A stretch of 64,000 nt of DNA from Pyropia yezoensis (GCA_009829735.1 CM020619.1:5596083-5660082), one strand, 5' to 3'; positions 42,493 through 53,574 are shown, counted from the stretch's first letter. Program-made: numbers and translations. The notes: generated by a model not told the origin, from the sequence alone.

Positions 42493-44295
42493 TTAATCGT
42501 TTTTTGAGGAGGGGGTATCCTCAGATGAAGAGTCCTCTGACTCTTCAATATTCCCCTGTGGGCCAAGCCCCCCTTTAGGGGCGCCAGAAGGCCCCGCCTC
42601 AGTGACAACCGCTACGGGCTGCGCCGTCCCCGCCGTACCCCGCGGGGTACGGCCCTCAATCCGTGCGCGCTCCTTACGCGCTTTCTCAAACTTGGCCCGC
42701 GTCTCGACACTAAGGTCGGGACAGTGGCGCGTAAAATGCTCATGGCTATTACAAGCCAAGCAGGTGTAGCGATTTAAACGCTCCCTCCCCGCATCAGTGC
42801 CAACTTTGGCCTTCCCCCCGTACAACGAAGGTACGGAGGAACCGCTGGGGGTAGTAGCCACCCCCGCTGCAATGCCTTTAGAGGCATTGCGCCGAGCCCA
42901 ACGCTCCGCGGCGTCTGCGGACCATTGGGCCCGCAGCTCCTCATTGCGCCGGCGACATATGTCGCCTTTGCGTTGAGCATATCGTACGAACGCTTCTATG
43001 GGCGTGTCTGGTGTATTAAATTCACGGACATCAGTCCGTACCTCCCACCAGACCCCTTGCATACAGCGGCCCTTAAGTTGGCTCGCAGTATGAATATACC
43101 CGCAGAGCGCATTTGCGTCGCGGACGCGCCGGTAAAAGGCGATCTCGGTTTCATCCTCCTCTTGGGCAACGTTATTAAACGCTGCCACTTGGGATGATAT
43201 AATTTCCTCTTCCGCATAACTGCGGAGGAGCCAGTCAACCAGCTCCAGATACGAAGTGACCTCTCCCGCTCGTCCCCCCGCCTTAGAGGGGATAAGGAAG
43301 AGGAGCTCCCTCTTGAGTTCCCCTTTGGTAAACTCCGGAAGGAGGTACATAGCCCGACCTTCTCACAGGTCGTTGTCATCGCTAGCCTTACGGAAGCGAT
43401 TTAGGAATTCGAACACCCCTAGAGGGGGGGTCCCGTCCCAAAGGGCGTCACGCCCAAACGTGAGGGATATCTCTTTGCGCTTCCGGCCTAAGCCGTGAGC
43501 CATCTCTTCATCATAGCGTACGCTCTTATTGGCGAGTGCATAAGACTCGCAATCCAGGATACCTTTAAAGGTATCATCATCGGGTATTATCTTGAGCGGG
43601 ATAACCCGCTCCGGTTCCCCATCACGTCCGGGGGATAGCACACGGGCCACCCGGCGGTGGGTCGAAGCGCTTAAGCGCCTCGCCCCATGTCTATCAGGAT
43701 CAACGTCACTTGCCTCAGAAGAGGAAGATGTCTGCGAATAACCGTGGGGTCGGCGGCGAGTCCGCCGACCAGATCGAGAGATTGAACCCTCGACCTTATC
43801 GAGTCGAGCCGAAATTGGTGACACCACCTCCGTCAACATCTGGCGGAAAGCCGCCAGAGGAACGGCTCCCATAGCCGTGGAGGACGACCCCCCCACAGCG
43901 GGTACGCCCCCCAAAGAGGCGCCTCTAAAATTATCCGTGGCCATACGGTCCTGGGTGGGCGATGCAAACGTACCCCCACCCGTGGGTGAGGCCAAGGCCC
44001 CCCACTCACGGGAGGTAAAGGTAGAGCGGTCGCCGAAGCCGTGGGCTGCCTCCCCATCTGGGGTCGCGCCGGGAGTGGCATGTGCCAGGGTGGGAGCATC
44101 ACCGGCGCCTGGCACTCCACCCGGAGGCAGGTCCAGACGGGACAAACTCGTGCGTTCCCGCTGAGCGGCCGACTCAACACCAGGGCTGGTCCGAGAGGCG
44201 GCACCGGGAGCTTCGCCGGTGCCTGCTGTCACGTTTGACGTTTCCACAGGTGTATGACCTCCTCCTTGAGGAGCAACAGAAGTATCAGACTGCAT
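42493..44295 (-). pseudogene. Element C gag region
   Basis: N-terminal half starts MQSDTSVAPQGGGHTPVETS and is Gly/Thr/Ser-rich. The C-terminal half holds gag core sequence (YLLPEFTKGELKRELLFLIP; SSQVAAFNNVAQEEDETEIA) and a zinc knuckle CLACNSHEHFTRHC (C-x2-C-x4-H-x4-C), then an acidic Ser tail. Distinct in sequence from the D/F gag. Confidence 0.8.
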
Positions 44296-44441
44296 CTCGA
44301 CCTACCTGTGAAGGCAAGAAAGAAAAGGTACCAGGGGTCACAACCCAACCACAGAGCACACGACCAAGAAACCACCCAACAAAAGGAGAGGAGACTCCAC
44401 CTGAAAGCGGAGCGAGTCCCCTCCCCTGCTGCTCCACCAAC

Positions 44442-45081
44442 TGTGGGGGTTCTCCGGGCGTAAGCCCACACCAACGGGGTACCTTATCCTCCTGAAGGAG
44501 ATGGTGGGGAACCTGGGGTATAAACCCTGGAGTCAGAACCGCCGGAACGTAAAGCTCCACGCGAAGGCGGAAGCGTCCGGGACGGGGAACACGAGGGTAA
44601 CGCAAGGTTCATCTTTTGTGAGGGGGAAGCAACGGGCACAGCCCCACGCGCAGATATCCCTTTTTGGCCCGCCGGTCCAGGGCCCGCTGTGGGACCCCGG
44701 AGTGCGGACCAACACTCCCTACACTAAACACCCAATCAAAACACTCAGAACCCTCCAACACATCTCTCCACGCAAAACACGCTCAGTGGAGGAGTCTCAC
44801 TAAATCTCGGCCAGATTGAAGCGGAAATAGCCTGCCCTAGGAAACTTCCCTTCACTGGCCAGAGGGCCAATTCCAATCGGGCGGGCGTAATCGCTCTACC
44901 CGATATTATCTTATCTTCCCCCCCATTCATGGGGGGATCCAGCGAGGATGACGTGGCGTGCCCCTCCCGAGGGAGGAGCGACCCCCTCCAGCCCCCGAAT
45001 GGTCAGGGGCAGGGGTCGCCACGATCCGCCTCCCCCTGAAGGGGGATGCCCCTAGCCCGAGGGGTGCGGAAAACTCCCACA
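44442..45081 (-). repeat. Element C 5' LTR
   Basis: 640 bp, TGTGGGGGTTCTC...CTCCCACA, about a dozen differences from 24300-24938. Contains GGTATAAACC near 44518. Followed by GCGGC. Confidence 0.85.
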
Positions 45082-45917
45082 GCGGCCGTCGCGGCAGAGG
45101 CGGCGGCGGCGAGAGTCTCGCGCCCGGCCCGCGGACGGTCGTGTAGCGGGAGCCCCCCCGGGCGGAGGCACCCGCCTGAGCGCGAGCGTCCCCTTGTGCA
45201 GCCGCACTCCACACGCGTTGCACAAGCAGCGCGGCTCATCCGCGCCAGTGTACCACAGCGGCGTCGCAGTCGCCGTGCAGTGGGCACAATTGAGGGCGGG
45301 GGGTCCCCGCCGCCACCGCCCCCGACACCACCACGGCCGCCGCCTCTGCCTCTGCCGCCACCAAGGGAGACCGATGCCGCGGCCGACGCAGACGCCAACG
45401 AGCCGCCGGCGCCCCCCCTGCCCCTGCCACCGGTCGCCTTGGCCGCGTTGGCCGCCGCGGGGGGGCACATCATGCCGCGCGGGTGACAACGAGGGCGCGG
45501 GGCCCCGCCGCAATACCCCGCCGCCGTGCGCACCGCATTGGCGCCGTGGCGGCAGCGGCAGCGGCAGGAGCGACGGCAGCAGGAGGATCTCGGCAGAGCT
45601 GCGAGGGTGGTGGTGGGCAAGGAGCTGGCCACAATCATCTCGGGCACCTGCGGTGGGGGGAGGGCGCGGAGTGCAACCGGGCGGCCAGCCAGGCGGCCAG
45701 CCGCGCTGTGTCCCGCCGGGCTGGCGGGCGAGCCTCTGCTGTCGCCGACGAGCCCGCGCAGGGCGGCGGCCTCCTCCTGCTGGACTGTGTCGCCCGTGGC
45801 GGAAGGGGGGGGGGGGGGGGGCGGGGCGGCCATCGCCGCACCTGGTTCCCTCCGACCTGCCGCCAGCCTCCCCCCGCCCCGCGCCTCCTTCCGCGCGGCT
45901 TGCGAGGGCCGGTGCAT
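45082..45917 (-). CDS. Host GATA-type zinc-finger protein, truncated by element C
   Basis: A GATA finger (45288-45211) reads CAHCTATATPLWYTGADEPR then CLCNACGVRLHK, spacing C-x2-C-x18-C-x2-C, the plant-type loop length. It would bind GATA DNA motifs in the nucleus as a transcription regulator. The N-terminal part, from MHRPSQAARKEA at 45917 through MMCPPAAANAAKATGGRGR, is Ala/Gly-rich. It joins the finger only after a one-base frame change inside a short G/C run (about 45300-45306), so a homopolymer error or small intron is likely. After the finger the frame reaches DGR at 45082, where element C is inserted; the continuation lies beyond 24299. Probably inactivated by the insertion in this haplotype. 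Confidence 0.7.
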
Positions 45918-46491
45918 GGCTGGAGGGCAGCTACAGGCCGGGGGGAGGGGTGGTTGGTGGTGCTGGTGCTGGCAGCGATGGTGGCAGCAAGCCCGGGACC
46001 GTCACGGCTCGCCGCCGCGTGCGCGTGCGTGCGGGCGTGTGTGTGGGTGTGCGGGCGAGCGACCGAGCAAGCGAGCGTGCGAGCGTGCGTCTGTCGCAGA
46101 GAGAGGGGGCGGGGGGGCTGGCTGACTGGCTGTTTGTTACGTACCGCTTTCAACCGGGCGACCATGCTGGACAACGTTCCCCGCCGGGTAGAGCGTCTGC
46201 CCAGGGCGGTGGGCGCCACGCTGTCTCGGAAGGTGCTGTCCTTTTTCCACTCCACCGCGTCAGGGCTGTGCTAGGGGCCCTGCGCCTGCACGACCGGAAA
46301 CTTTACCGAGCTTCTGCGGGAGGCGGCGGTGGAGGCGGGGGGGGGGGGGAGGGGGGGGAGGCATGGGGCGGTTTTGGGTGCGAGGACTGGCGCGGGGTAT
46401 GAAAGTCGTCGCGTGGGCCGGGCTCCTGCACGGGTAAGCGCCGGTGAGACGGGGCAAGGCACGCGAGTGGGGAGGCAAAAGAATCGCTGTC
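45918..46491. other. Upstream of the GATA gene; nothing assigned
   Basis: Expected promoter side of the minus-strand GATA gene. Contains a GC-skewed microsatellite-like patch (46010-46090, GTGCG/GAGCG) and G runs. A short plus-strand frame from 46164 (MLDNVPRRVERLPRAVGATL) looks protein-like but is only 36 codons and is not assigned. Confidence 0.3.
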
Positions 46492-46641
46492 GAGGACGGC
46501 ACGGCTCGGTGGCCCTCCTCAACCCCGTATCTTTCGTACACACACGCAAACAAAACCCGCGATTGAGAGGACGGCACAGCTCGGTGGCCCTCCTCAGCCC
46601 CGTATCTCTCGTACACACACGCAAACAAAACCCGCGATTGA
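46492..46641. repeat. 75-bp tandem duplication
   Basis: 46492-46566 and 46567-46641 are the same 75 bp with about three substitutions. 75 is a multiple of three, so any frame through it repeats a 25-residue peptide on either strand. No gene assigned. Confidence 0.85.
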
Positions 46642-46708
46642 CAAACGCTACAACGAGAAATCCGTCATTCTTCGCACTCGTTCGCGGCAAATGCAGCACG
46701 CCTGTGCA

Positions 46709-47422
46709 TCAGAGCACTAGCAGGAGTGCGAAGAAGCGGCGGTACCCATTGACGACCATCCAGTGCTGCTCGCGGCGGCCGTCTCCGTCGCCGTCGCGTG
46801 CTGCGTCGATGGGGTGTCCACGCTCCACGTGCCGACGGCGGGGAGCCACCTCCGAAAGTGCACGTGCACCTGCCGTGGCAGGCAGAGGCCCACGACGACG
46901 AGGGGCGATTCCGTACGGTCCCCACACGACGCTGCTGCTTGTGGTGGCGGCGTCCATGTCAAGCACCACGCGCACGGAGCGCGGATGCCAACAGTAGCCC
47001 GGCTTGTGAAACTGATCGTGGTAGGCTGGGTCGGCGGGCTGCCTGGCGGCAGAATCCACGTGAATGGTGATCGGCAACGTCCGCACCGTAACGTCTTCGA
47101 GCACCAGCGAAGAGCGCGCCAGGTGATGGGGAACCCGTGTGGTGGCGGCCCCGTCGGCACCCGCCTACGGTGTCGCGTTGACCCCGTCCTCCACCACCAC
47201 CTCTTCAGCACCCTGCGCGTCAGTGCGCCGGCGTTCCGCGAGCGACGCACCGCTGTCGTCCACGATCATATCGCCAACGTGGACGGCGCTCGCTCGCACG
47301 TCATGGTCGTCGTCTGTCAAGTCAGAGAGGCACGGATCGGCCAGGCTGGCGGGGCGGGGAAAAGCGCGAACCGATCTGTCCATGACGGACGTCCGCGGCA
47401 GCACAACTGGAATGGGCGGCAA
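46709..47422 (-). pseudogene. Possible host gene or pseudogene, unknown family
   Basis: One minus-strand frame runs 47422-46709 (238 codons) with a single internal TAG at 47167-47165. It starts MPPIPVVLPRTSVMDRSVRA, is Asp-rich in the first half (DLTDDDHDVRASAVHVGD), and in the second reads VLEDVTVRTLPITIHVDSAA and YHDQFHKPGYCWHPRSVRVV. No family recognised. The TAG could be a real nonsense codon or part of a small unspliced intron. Support for a gene is the compositional character and an upstream block (47478-47600) shared with the gene at 51032-51817. Confidence 0.35.
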
Positions 47423-47477
47423 ACGATGATCGGGTCGGGTGGCCTGAGCGGGGGGTGGCCGTCAACAACGCCTGGTC

Positions 47478-47600
47478 GGGCGAGGAGGGGGGTGGGGGAA
47501 GGGAGGCAAGGCGGAGTGTCGGTGGGTGGGTGGCGGGTGTGGAGCGTGGAGGGGGGGGTCCGGGGGGGTCTGGGCGAGTGCGGAAAAAACCGCGCGCCGA
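47478..47600 (-). promoter_or_regulatory. Upstream block shared with 51906-52007
   Basis: GCGAGGAGGGG...GGCAAGGCGGAGTGTCGGTG (then GGTGGGT) and GGGCGAGTGCGGAAAAAACCG align with the block at 51906-52007 in the same order and strand. Both lie ~60-190 bp upstream of a minus-strand ATG. May be a shared promoter or 5' leader, or a dispersed repeat. Confidence 0.45.
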
Positions 47601-48566
47601 CCGTTACACCGACAGACACGCGTGATGCGGCTCAGGCCTGTGCCTGTGTAGTGACAACAAGACTTATGTAAACGCCGTGAAGTGCAGGGTACTTTAAAGT
47701 TCATATTGGACCAATTCCAGAGGCCCTGCCTGGCGCTGCACGTGTTGCTCGCGCTGCTCGTGTTGCTCGTGCTGTTTATGTTGACGGGGTTGCCCCCCCC
47801 CGCCGACCCCCCCACCCCGGAGGCCGAACCGTCTAACGGTCGCCAGACTGAAGTATCAGTGGAACTATCATTGAAAAAAGGATTGCCGAAATTCTAATTG
47901 ATATAAGTTTTGTCGCCACCACTGACTGCCACGTCCCGGGTGGCCGGTGCACGAATAATGCATAGGCGGCGACCAGGCACGGGCGGGATCCGGCCAGCCG
48001 CGTCCGCGAAAGACTTTGCCGCGGGCGACTCCGCAAGCGGCCGCGCGGCCGCAAACAAAATGCGGGCAAGGGGTGGAAGGACAGGCACAGGCGCCATGCG
48101 CGTAGGAAAAAGGGCGACGCGGTAGGAAAGGTGTCAGGAGAACCGCCGCTCTCTCTAAAGGGCAAAGGCGCCAAAGTGGACGCCTGGCACACAGGGCGGG
48201 TGGACGCCTCTGCCCTGCCACGCCGATCCATCGCCGCGCAGTGCCGCGCGCGGACGGAGGTGGTACACCCCGTCACCGGCATAGCTACGGGAGAGAGGGG
48301 CCACGCCATGGACAGCGCCGCTGGCAGGGGCACCCGCCAGCCCCCGCCACAGCTGTGATTGTGCAGCGGTCCGGAGGCGCTATGTGCCCAGCCACGCGCC
48401 AGCACTTCGCCAAGAAACGAGAAAGAGGGGGCGGCTGCCGCCACTGCCTTTTTCTGGGCGCGTGGTTGGCGCAGCAGGTCCGCGACCGTACCCGGTGGGT
48501 AGGGGCTGGAAGGCCGCGGCCGCCATGCCAAGCGCTGACCCACGGGGGAGCAGTGGAGACACGTCC

Positions 48567-48600
<34 letters not shown>

Positions 48601-49742
48601 CCCTCCCGCGCCGTCCCCTCTCCCTTCTTCCTACTCAGAAGTCAAAGGAGTCGAGGGTGCTCTCCCCCAACGCGCCGGCCCCGCTCGGTGCCGCAACGAT
48701 GACGCCCGCGACGGCACCAGCGTCGCCGCGGCCTCCACGGCCTTCGCCTCCACCGCCACCACCGTTCAGTAGCCCACCACGCTGAGTAGCTCTCTGGCGG
48801 GGTGTGTACAGCATGGGGTGCCTGGTGGGGCGGCGGGTAGCCACCCACCGCCACGGAACCCGCTGCCCTCAGCAAGGCGCTCGGGCATAACTGGCAGAGC
48901 ACACGCGCGGCTGCTGATGGTAGTCCCGACGCAATGCGGAGCGAGGGGAGGGGGGCGCGCGCGAAGAGTCGGCTACGGCGTCCCCTGCCGTGGCACCGGT
49001 CACGGGGACGAAGCGGGGCATGACGGAGCAACAGCGCGCGGTCGAGACAGGACAGCAGCAGAGGGCGCCATACTGGCGAGGGGGGGAGCGGGGGTGGGGG
49101 GGCGTTTGAAGTGGGGCGGGTGCGGGCGCACCCCCAGGGCTACTCCCGCCCCCCCCCCCCCCCGTCAACGCAGCACTTAAAAAAAAAAGAAGGGTGCTGG
49201 GGGATGGAGGGAGAAAAGGGGGGGTGTATGGAACGGAGGCGGCGGCCAAGACGGCCGCGGTCAAATCGTCAATGGCAGGACGCAGCCGTCAAATTTCTTG
49301 CGTGGGAGGGGGGGCAACAAAGTGCGCAAGGGTGCCATACAAGTGGATATTGACTGTACAGCGTACACATAGCCGGCAACAGGGCGAGCGCGGGACGGCC
49401 ATGTAGAATGGTGCAACAAGTAGTCGTCCACGGTCAGGCTACAAGCACCCTCTGTGGAAAATTGGGCCAAGGAGACTGCGGCTGGGATTGGTGGGGCGAC
49501 TGCCAGTCCGGTGCTCTATTCAGCCAATGGGAATACAAACTCTGACGTGGCTCTGAATGAATGAATTCTTGGCGAAAGAGTCGACCGGCGACTGGCGTGC
49601 CAAAAGGGTGCAAGGCGAGACGACGGACGCGATCATCCTGCTGGATTATCCCTCTTGGCATTGTAGCCTTGTCCCCTGTCCCTCGTACCCTTCCCTGTGT
49701 GCACTGTCCCTGCGCGGCGGGCGGGCGGTACTAGTCGTGACC
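47601..49742. other. Long stretch without an assigned gene
   Basis: Contains a pure C run (48568-48597), a second C run (49149-49163) followed by an A run, and several GC-driven frames on both strands with no recognisable domain. A CCAAT motif (49521-49527, CAGCCAATGGG) lies about 220 bp before the ATG at 49743 and may belong to that gene's promoter. Confidence 0.35.
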
Positions 49743-50327
49743 ATGCCGCGTCGGTCCATGCAAACCGCCAATGGCGGCGCTCTGCACGGGGCCGTCGAGT
49801 CGTTCGTGCTCGTCCTGCGGTTTTTTGGCCTGCTGACGGGCGCCCCCGGCGCCGCGTCCTCCCGCGTCAACGACCTCACGGCAGGGAGGAGCCGCAGCGG
49901 AATGGCTGCGGCGGCGATCTTTATTGCGCTTGAATGGGACAACACGTACTCCGTTCCTGGCCGTCTCAACAACCCCCGGCCGGCGGAGCGGCAAGAGCCT
50001 GTGGCCGCCCAGTTTGTACCGACTGCCATGCTCATTGCCTGTAGGGCCGCATGTGGCTGCCTGCAGGGATCGGGCCTGACACCCCGAGGGGCGGCCGCCG
50101 ACGAAGAGCCCCTGCGGCTGATCTCTTCTGTCGTCGCACTCAACGAGGCCGACGGACTCGCTGTTGCGGTTGCAGACGTCTCTGCAATGCGACACTGTGT
50201 GGACGCTGCCAAGGCCCCTATCGGAGACAATGGGGACCCGCCCGCGTCGGCGCTGGACCCCCCTACAGGCTTGTTCAGTGCGAGTGGGTATCCCAAGGGG
50301 GGTTATTTTTGGAACCTCTCTCCGTAG
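49743..50327 (+). CDS. Unknown protein, paralog A of a convergent pair
   Basis: 194 residues from MPRRSMQTANGGALHGAVES. The start is chosen because it aligns with the start of the minus-strand paralog (51817). Shared blocks: AVESFVLVLRFFGLLTGAPG, MLIACRAACGCLQGSGL, EEPLRLISSVVALNEADGLA, and MRHCVDAAKAP. Mostly alpha-helical, Ala-rich, with no signal peptide. Compared with paralog B it lacks about 20 residues before the MRHCVDAA block and has a shorter, different C-terminus, so it may be decaying. I do not recognise the family; a cyclin-like helical repeat was considered but the motif match is too weak. Confidence 0.6.
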   Translation: MPRRSMQTANGGALHGAVESFVLVLRFFGLLTGAPGAASSRVNDLTAGRSRSGMAAAAIFIALEWDNTYSVPGRLNNPRPAERQEPVAAQFVPTAMLIACRAACGCLQGSGLTPRGAAADEEPLRLISSVVALNEADGLAVAVADVSAMRHCVDAAKAPIGDNGDPPASALDPPTGLFSASGYPKGGYFWNLSP

Positions 50328-51031
50328 GTGGTCCACGGAGCCGGCGTTGTGTGGGTGGTTTGTCCGCACGACGGGTGCCGGATGCCCGTGGGGATTGTGT
50401 GGGTGGTTCTTGTACAAATTGTTTTTCATCGCGTGTCGGCTGCTGTACGCCATGGCCTCGTCAGGGTCCCCGGCCTCTCGTCTGTAGTCCAGGGGGGGTG
50501 CGCACACGGTGCACCCCAGACGCCCTCGGCCCGTGTGGAGCTCCCATACCAAAGCGCACGAGGGCAGTGACGGCCAATCGGGTCACCACGGGCACGTGCG
50601 CGTAGGCCGACGTGTCTACCGCGTCGCCCTGTGCGGCGCGGCAGCTCGCGTAGCTGCGCGAGGACAAGAAGGTGAAAAAGTACGTGTCTGCCGGCCCTCT
50701 CCGCGCATTGGTGAGTATGGGGTGCGGCCGATACGGTCTTTTGTCGAGGTGGTGGGCCGGGTGGTGGGCCGGGGGCACGCTGCACAACGCCGACGCGCGG
50801 TCGGCCTAGGAAATGACCCAGAGAAAACGGTGTCTAGAAGAATGGAAATGACCTACCCAAGACAAGACACGCCTCCAACCCGCCCACATCCTTCACCATG
50901 TACAGACAACGTTGTCACGTGTTGGCACAGAGGCGTTCCACACCCGAAAAAGCAGCTCTGAGTGGTAGGACATGGGAAATCCCTCCCGCCCCCCCCCCTC
51001 CCCCCAGAGGTCTTTTCGACTCTCTCTTCCA
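50328..51031. other. Spacer between convergent paralogs
   Basis: Opens with a GTTGTGTGGGTGGTT-type repeat (two copies, ~50345-50410). A minus-strand segment around 50530-50690 reads like coding sequence (ADTYFFTFLSSRSYASCRAA; AYAHVPVVTRLAVTALVRFG) but has no clear start, stop or splice partners; possible exon or relic. Confidence 0.3.
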
Positions 51032-51817
51032 CTATCGCCCCCGTGAGTTGCGCATGGCCAGGCGCAGACTCCGGCGACGGGACCGCGGGGTGGCTTCCGG
51101 GACCGCCGCAGCCTCTACGTGCTGCCCTGTAGCCACTCCCGTGGCAGCGGCCGCTGTCGCGGTGGTGCCAGCTCCAAAGACAAGGTGCATGTCTGGATAT
51201 TTACTTGCAACGGCTAGGTCCGCCGGGATACAAACCGCAGACGGCCGTGCACCCGTGCCCGTGCCTGTGGGAGCTATTGCCGCGTCCACGCAACGCCGCA
51301 TGGACGCAGCGTCTGCGACGGAAACGAGCGAGGCAGCGCGCACGGTGGGATGGGCGTCCTGCCACACCGCGCGGAGGGCCAGCTCGGCCAGCGCGACGGA
51401 CAGCCCCTTGGCCTCGCTGAACGCCATCAGAGAGTAGATCAGCCGCACGGGCTCTGGGTGGGCTTCCGCCGTGTCCGCGGCCAGGCCACAACCCTGCAGC
51501 CGCAGACAGACAGCACGACACGCAATGAGCAAGGCCGTGGGAACGTGCTCGCAGGCCACCGGCTGCTCCCGAGCCGGAGGGCGCCCGACGCTCGCACGGG
51601 CAGCGACACAGTGCAGGTTTTCCCACTGGACAGCCACGGCCACGGCTGCTAGGGCCATTCCGCCGTGACACATTGCCGCGGCGACCTCGCTGATACGGGA
51701 GGCGGCGGCGCCGGGGGCACCCGTGAGCCAGCCAAAAAAGCGCAAGTAGTCTACAAACACCTCGACAGCAAAGTGAGCTGCCCCACCATGAAGGCTGTGC
51801 GCCGCATGCCCCGGCAT
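51032..51817 (-). CDS. Unknown protein, paralog B of a convergent pair
   Basis: 261 residues from MPGHAAHSLHGGAAHFAVEV. Blocks in common with the plus-strand gene at 49743: FVDYLRFFGWLTGAPGAAAS, MALAAVAVAVQWENL, TALLIACRAVCLRLQGCGL, EPVRLIYSLMAFSEAKGLSV, and MRRCVDAAIAP. The C-terminus is Ala-rich then basic (PRSRRRSLRLAMRNSRGR), a possible nuclear or nucleic-acid-binding tail. Tail-to-tail orientation with its paralog, 704 bp apart. The frame is open further upstream to 52042, but homology begins at 51817. Upstream is a block shared with 47478-47600, cut at 52016 by element E. Family unknown. Confidence 0.7.
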   Translation of the reverse strand: MPGHAAHSLHGGAAHFAVEVFVDYLRFFGWLTGAPGAAASRISEVAAAMCHGGMALAAVAVAVQWENLHCVAARASVGRPPAREQPVACEHVPTALLIACRAVCLRLQGCGLAADTAEAHPEPVRLIYSLMAFSEAKGLSVALAELALRAVWQDAHPTVRAASLVSVADAASMRRCVDAAIAPTGTGTGARPSAVCIPADLAVASKYPDMHLVFGAGTTATAAAATGVATGQHVEAAAVPEATPRSRRRSLRLAMRNSRGR

Positions 51818-52015
51818 GACGGCAACGTTCTCCGGGGGGCTACTGCTCTCGACAGCTTGTCGCACGGGGGGCTGCCGTCCGGATGCCAGGAAAAGCCGTC
51901 GGCGGCGAGGAGGGGGACAGGGGGCAAGGCGGGGCGTCGGTGGGTGGGTGAGGAGGGTGGCGGGGGGAGGGCCGGGTCCGGGCGAGTACGAGAAAAACGG
52001 CGTCGACACTCGTGC

Positions 52016-53574
52016 GTGCCCCCATTCGTGTGGTACACACACGATCCGTTTTCCGGACCGTTGAATTCCCGATGCGGGTTATTGTTCACGACCCCCCTTT
52101 CCGAGGGGTGGTGCAAGCGGATCCGCCACTAGGCGTCTGGTGGTAGGGGGGCCCCTCTCGTCTGAACGACTGAGTGTAGGGCGGGGGCTGCCCTTGTTGC
52201 GTGGGGGCGGTTGGGGGTGACCCCCCTTGATTACCCTGTATTGGGGGGGTCGTGGCCCCGATCCATGAGCCTGGGTGGAGCGCCCTCGTAGCTCGGTTTG
52301 CGCGGGTCGTCCCGCGCTGCCGTATCGCTCGTGCTGAGCTGTGTGGTTATAAGCGCGGGTGCCCGCGCTTCTCTGGCTCGTCCGCGAGCGTTCCTCGTAC
52401 CGGGTCGAGCCGGCTGCGGCTTTTTGCACAGGGCGCCCCTGCTACCCCGGCTCCACCATGTCGGACCCCCAGGTACCCGGGGGCGAGGACGACCTCCTGG
52501 GTGAGGAGGAAGAGGTGATGCAGGACGACGTTCCCGTCTCCGCCACCGATGCCGAGTGCTTCTTAGCGAGCTCGTCAGACGAAGACGACGACCGCGTAAC
52601 CGTTCGTGTGGCCCCGGAAGGCGCGCCGGGCGGGTTGTCGTCCATGTGCAGTGGCACGACGGCTCCGTCGGGTGGCGGTCAACCGCGTGCAGCGGCTGCT
52701 GCTACCCCTACTCCTTCGGCGGCCCGGATGGCCCCTGTCGCCGGTGCCGGCGCGGTTCTACCCCAAGACGGCGCTGCCGGTGTGTCGGGCGGTCGTGGGG
52801 GTGCCCCGGCCGGGGCGGCGAGTCCAGACGGTGCGGGTGCCCGCCCGGTTGGTGGTGTGCCCGTGGCGGCAGGCAACGGGTCTACCCCCTCCCTCCCCGT
52901 GGTGCCCACGTCGGGCCCGGGTGGCGACGATGCTCTGCCCGCGGTGCCGCGGGCGACAGCCGGTCAAGATGTGTCGTCGCCGATGGCGGTCGACTCCGGC
53001 AGTTACTCCGGGCGGGCGCCCGCCCTTCTTCTTCCTCCTCGGCCCCGTGCGCCTACGGCACCGGCCCATATGCCGGTGGGGCTTCCCCCGGCGCCCCCGA
53101 TTCTTCCTGGACCCGCTCGGGTTGCCCCGCTGGGTGGCGGCGTCCCCTTGGCGGCGGGTCAACCTGCCGTGTCGGTGTCCAAGTTGGTGGCTCGGGTCAG
53201 GGGCCTGACTGTGCAGGAGTCCATGGACTCCGCCGGGCGGATGCGGGTGGACTTCCACCAGCCGCGTCACCGTGGAGAATCGTTTCGGCGCGTCAAGTTG
53301 GACCCGAGTTGGGAGCGGGAGTTGGTGCGGCTGGTCAACCAGCCGAATGCGGTCCGGGTGGAACATCACTGGATCCTGAGTCAGCCGGACGACCGGCATG
53401 CGCAGCTCTGGCGCACCCGGGTGGGGCGGGGTGACGTCTCGCTCGACTCCGCCTTCGGGGTCTGCGACTTGGTTGCCTTCGCGTTGCCGCGGGAGGTAGA
53501 CTACCCGGCTAGTGCTCGGGGGGTTGCGTCGGCGGCGGAGCCCGTGGCGTTTGGGTCGACGGTGGGCGACACCG
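52016..53574 (-). mobile_element. Element E: truncated relative of element D/F
   Basis: About 1.56 kb matching element F 54081-55640 almost base for base (only a few differences by eye). It begins inside the non-LTR internal region next to the 3' LTR and ends inside the accessory gene where the F LTR starts. No gag, pol or LTR of its own. It abuts the promoter side of the host gene at 51032-51817. Confidence 0.85.
52458..53574 (+). CDS. Element E antisense accessory gene, 5' part
   Basis: MSDPQVPGGEDDLLGEEEEV start, the same protein as in F (54523) and D (30938), reading open from the ATG through the acidic head, Gly/Ala/Pro linker and the start of the globular part (HHWILSQPDDRHAQLW; FGVCDLVAFALPREVDY), where it is cut by the F LTR. 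Confidence 0.7.

Larger units (their letters stand above)
24300..45081 (-). mobile_element. Ty3/gypsy element C, large, with antisense accessory gene, interrupted by element D
   Basis: Minus-strand element of about 10.3 kb once element D (29982-40464) is set aside. Parts from its 5' end: LTR 44442-45081, primer-binding site, gag, protease, RT, [element D], RNase H, integrase with chromodomain, then a plus-strand accessory gene, and LTR 24300-24938. The two LTRs differ at about a dozen sites over ~640 bp (~2%). Target duplication GCGGC. It is broken, with several breaks besides the D insertion. It has split a host GATA-finger gene. Confidence 0.85.
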
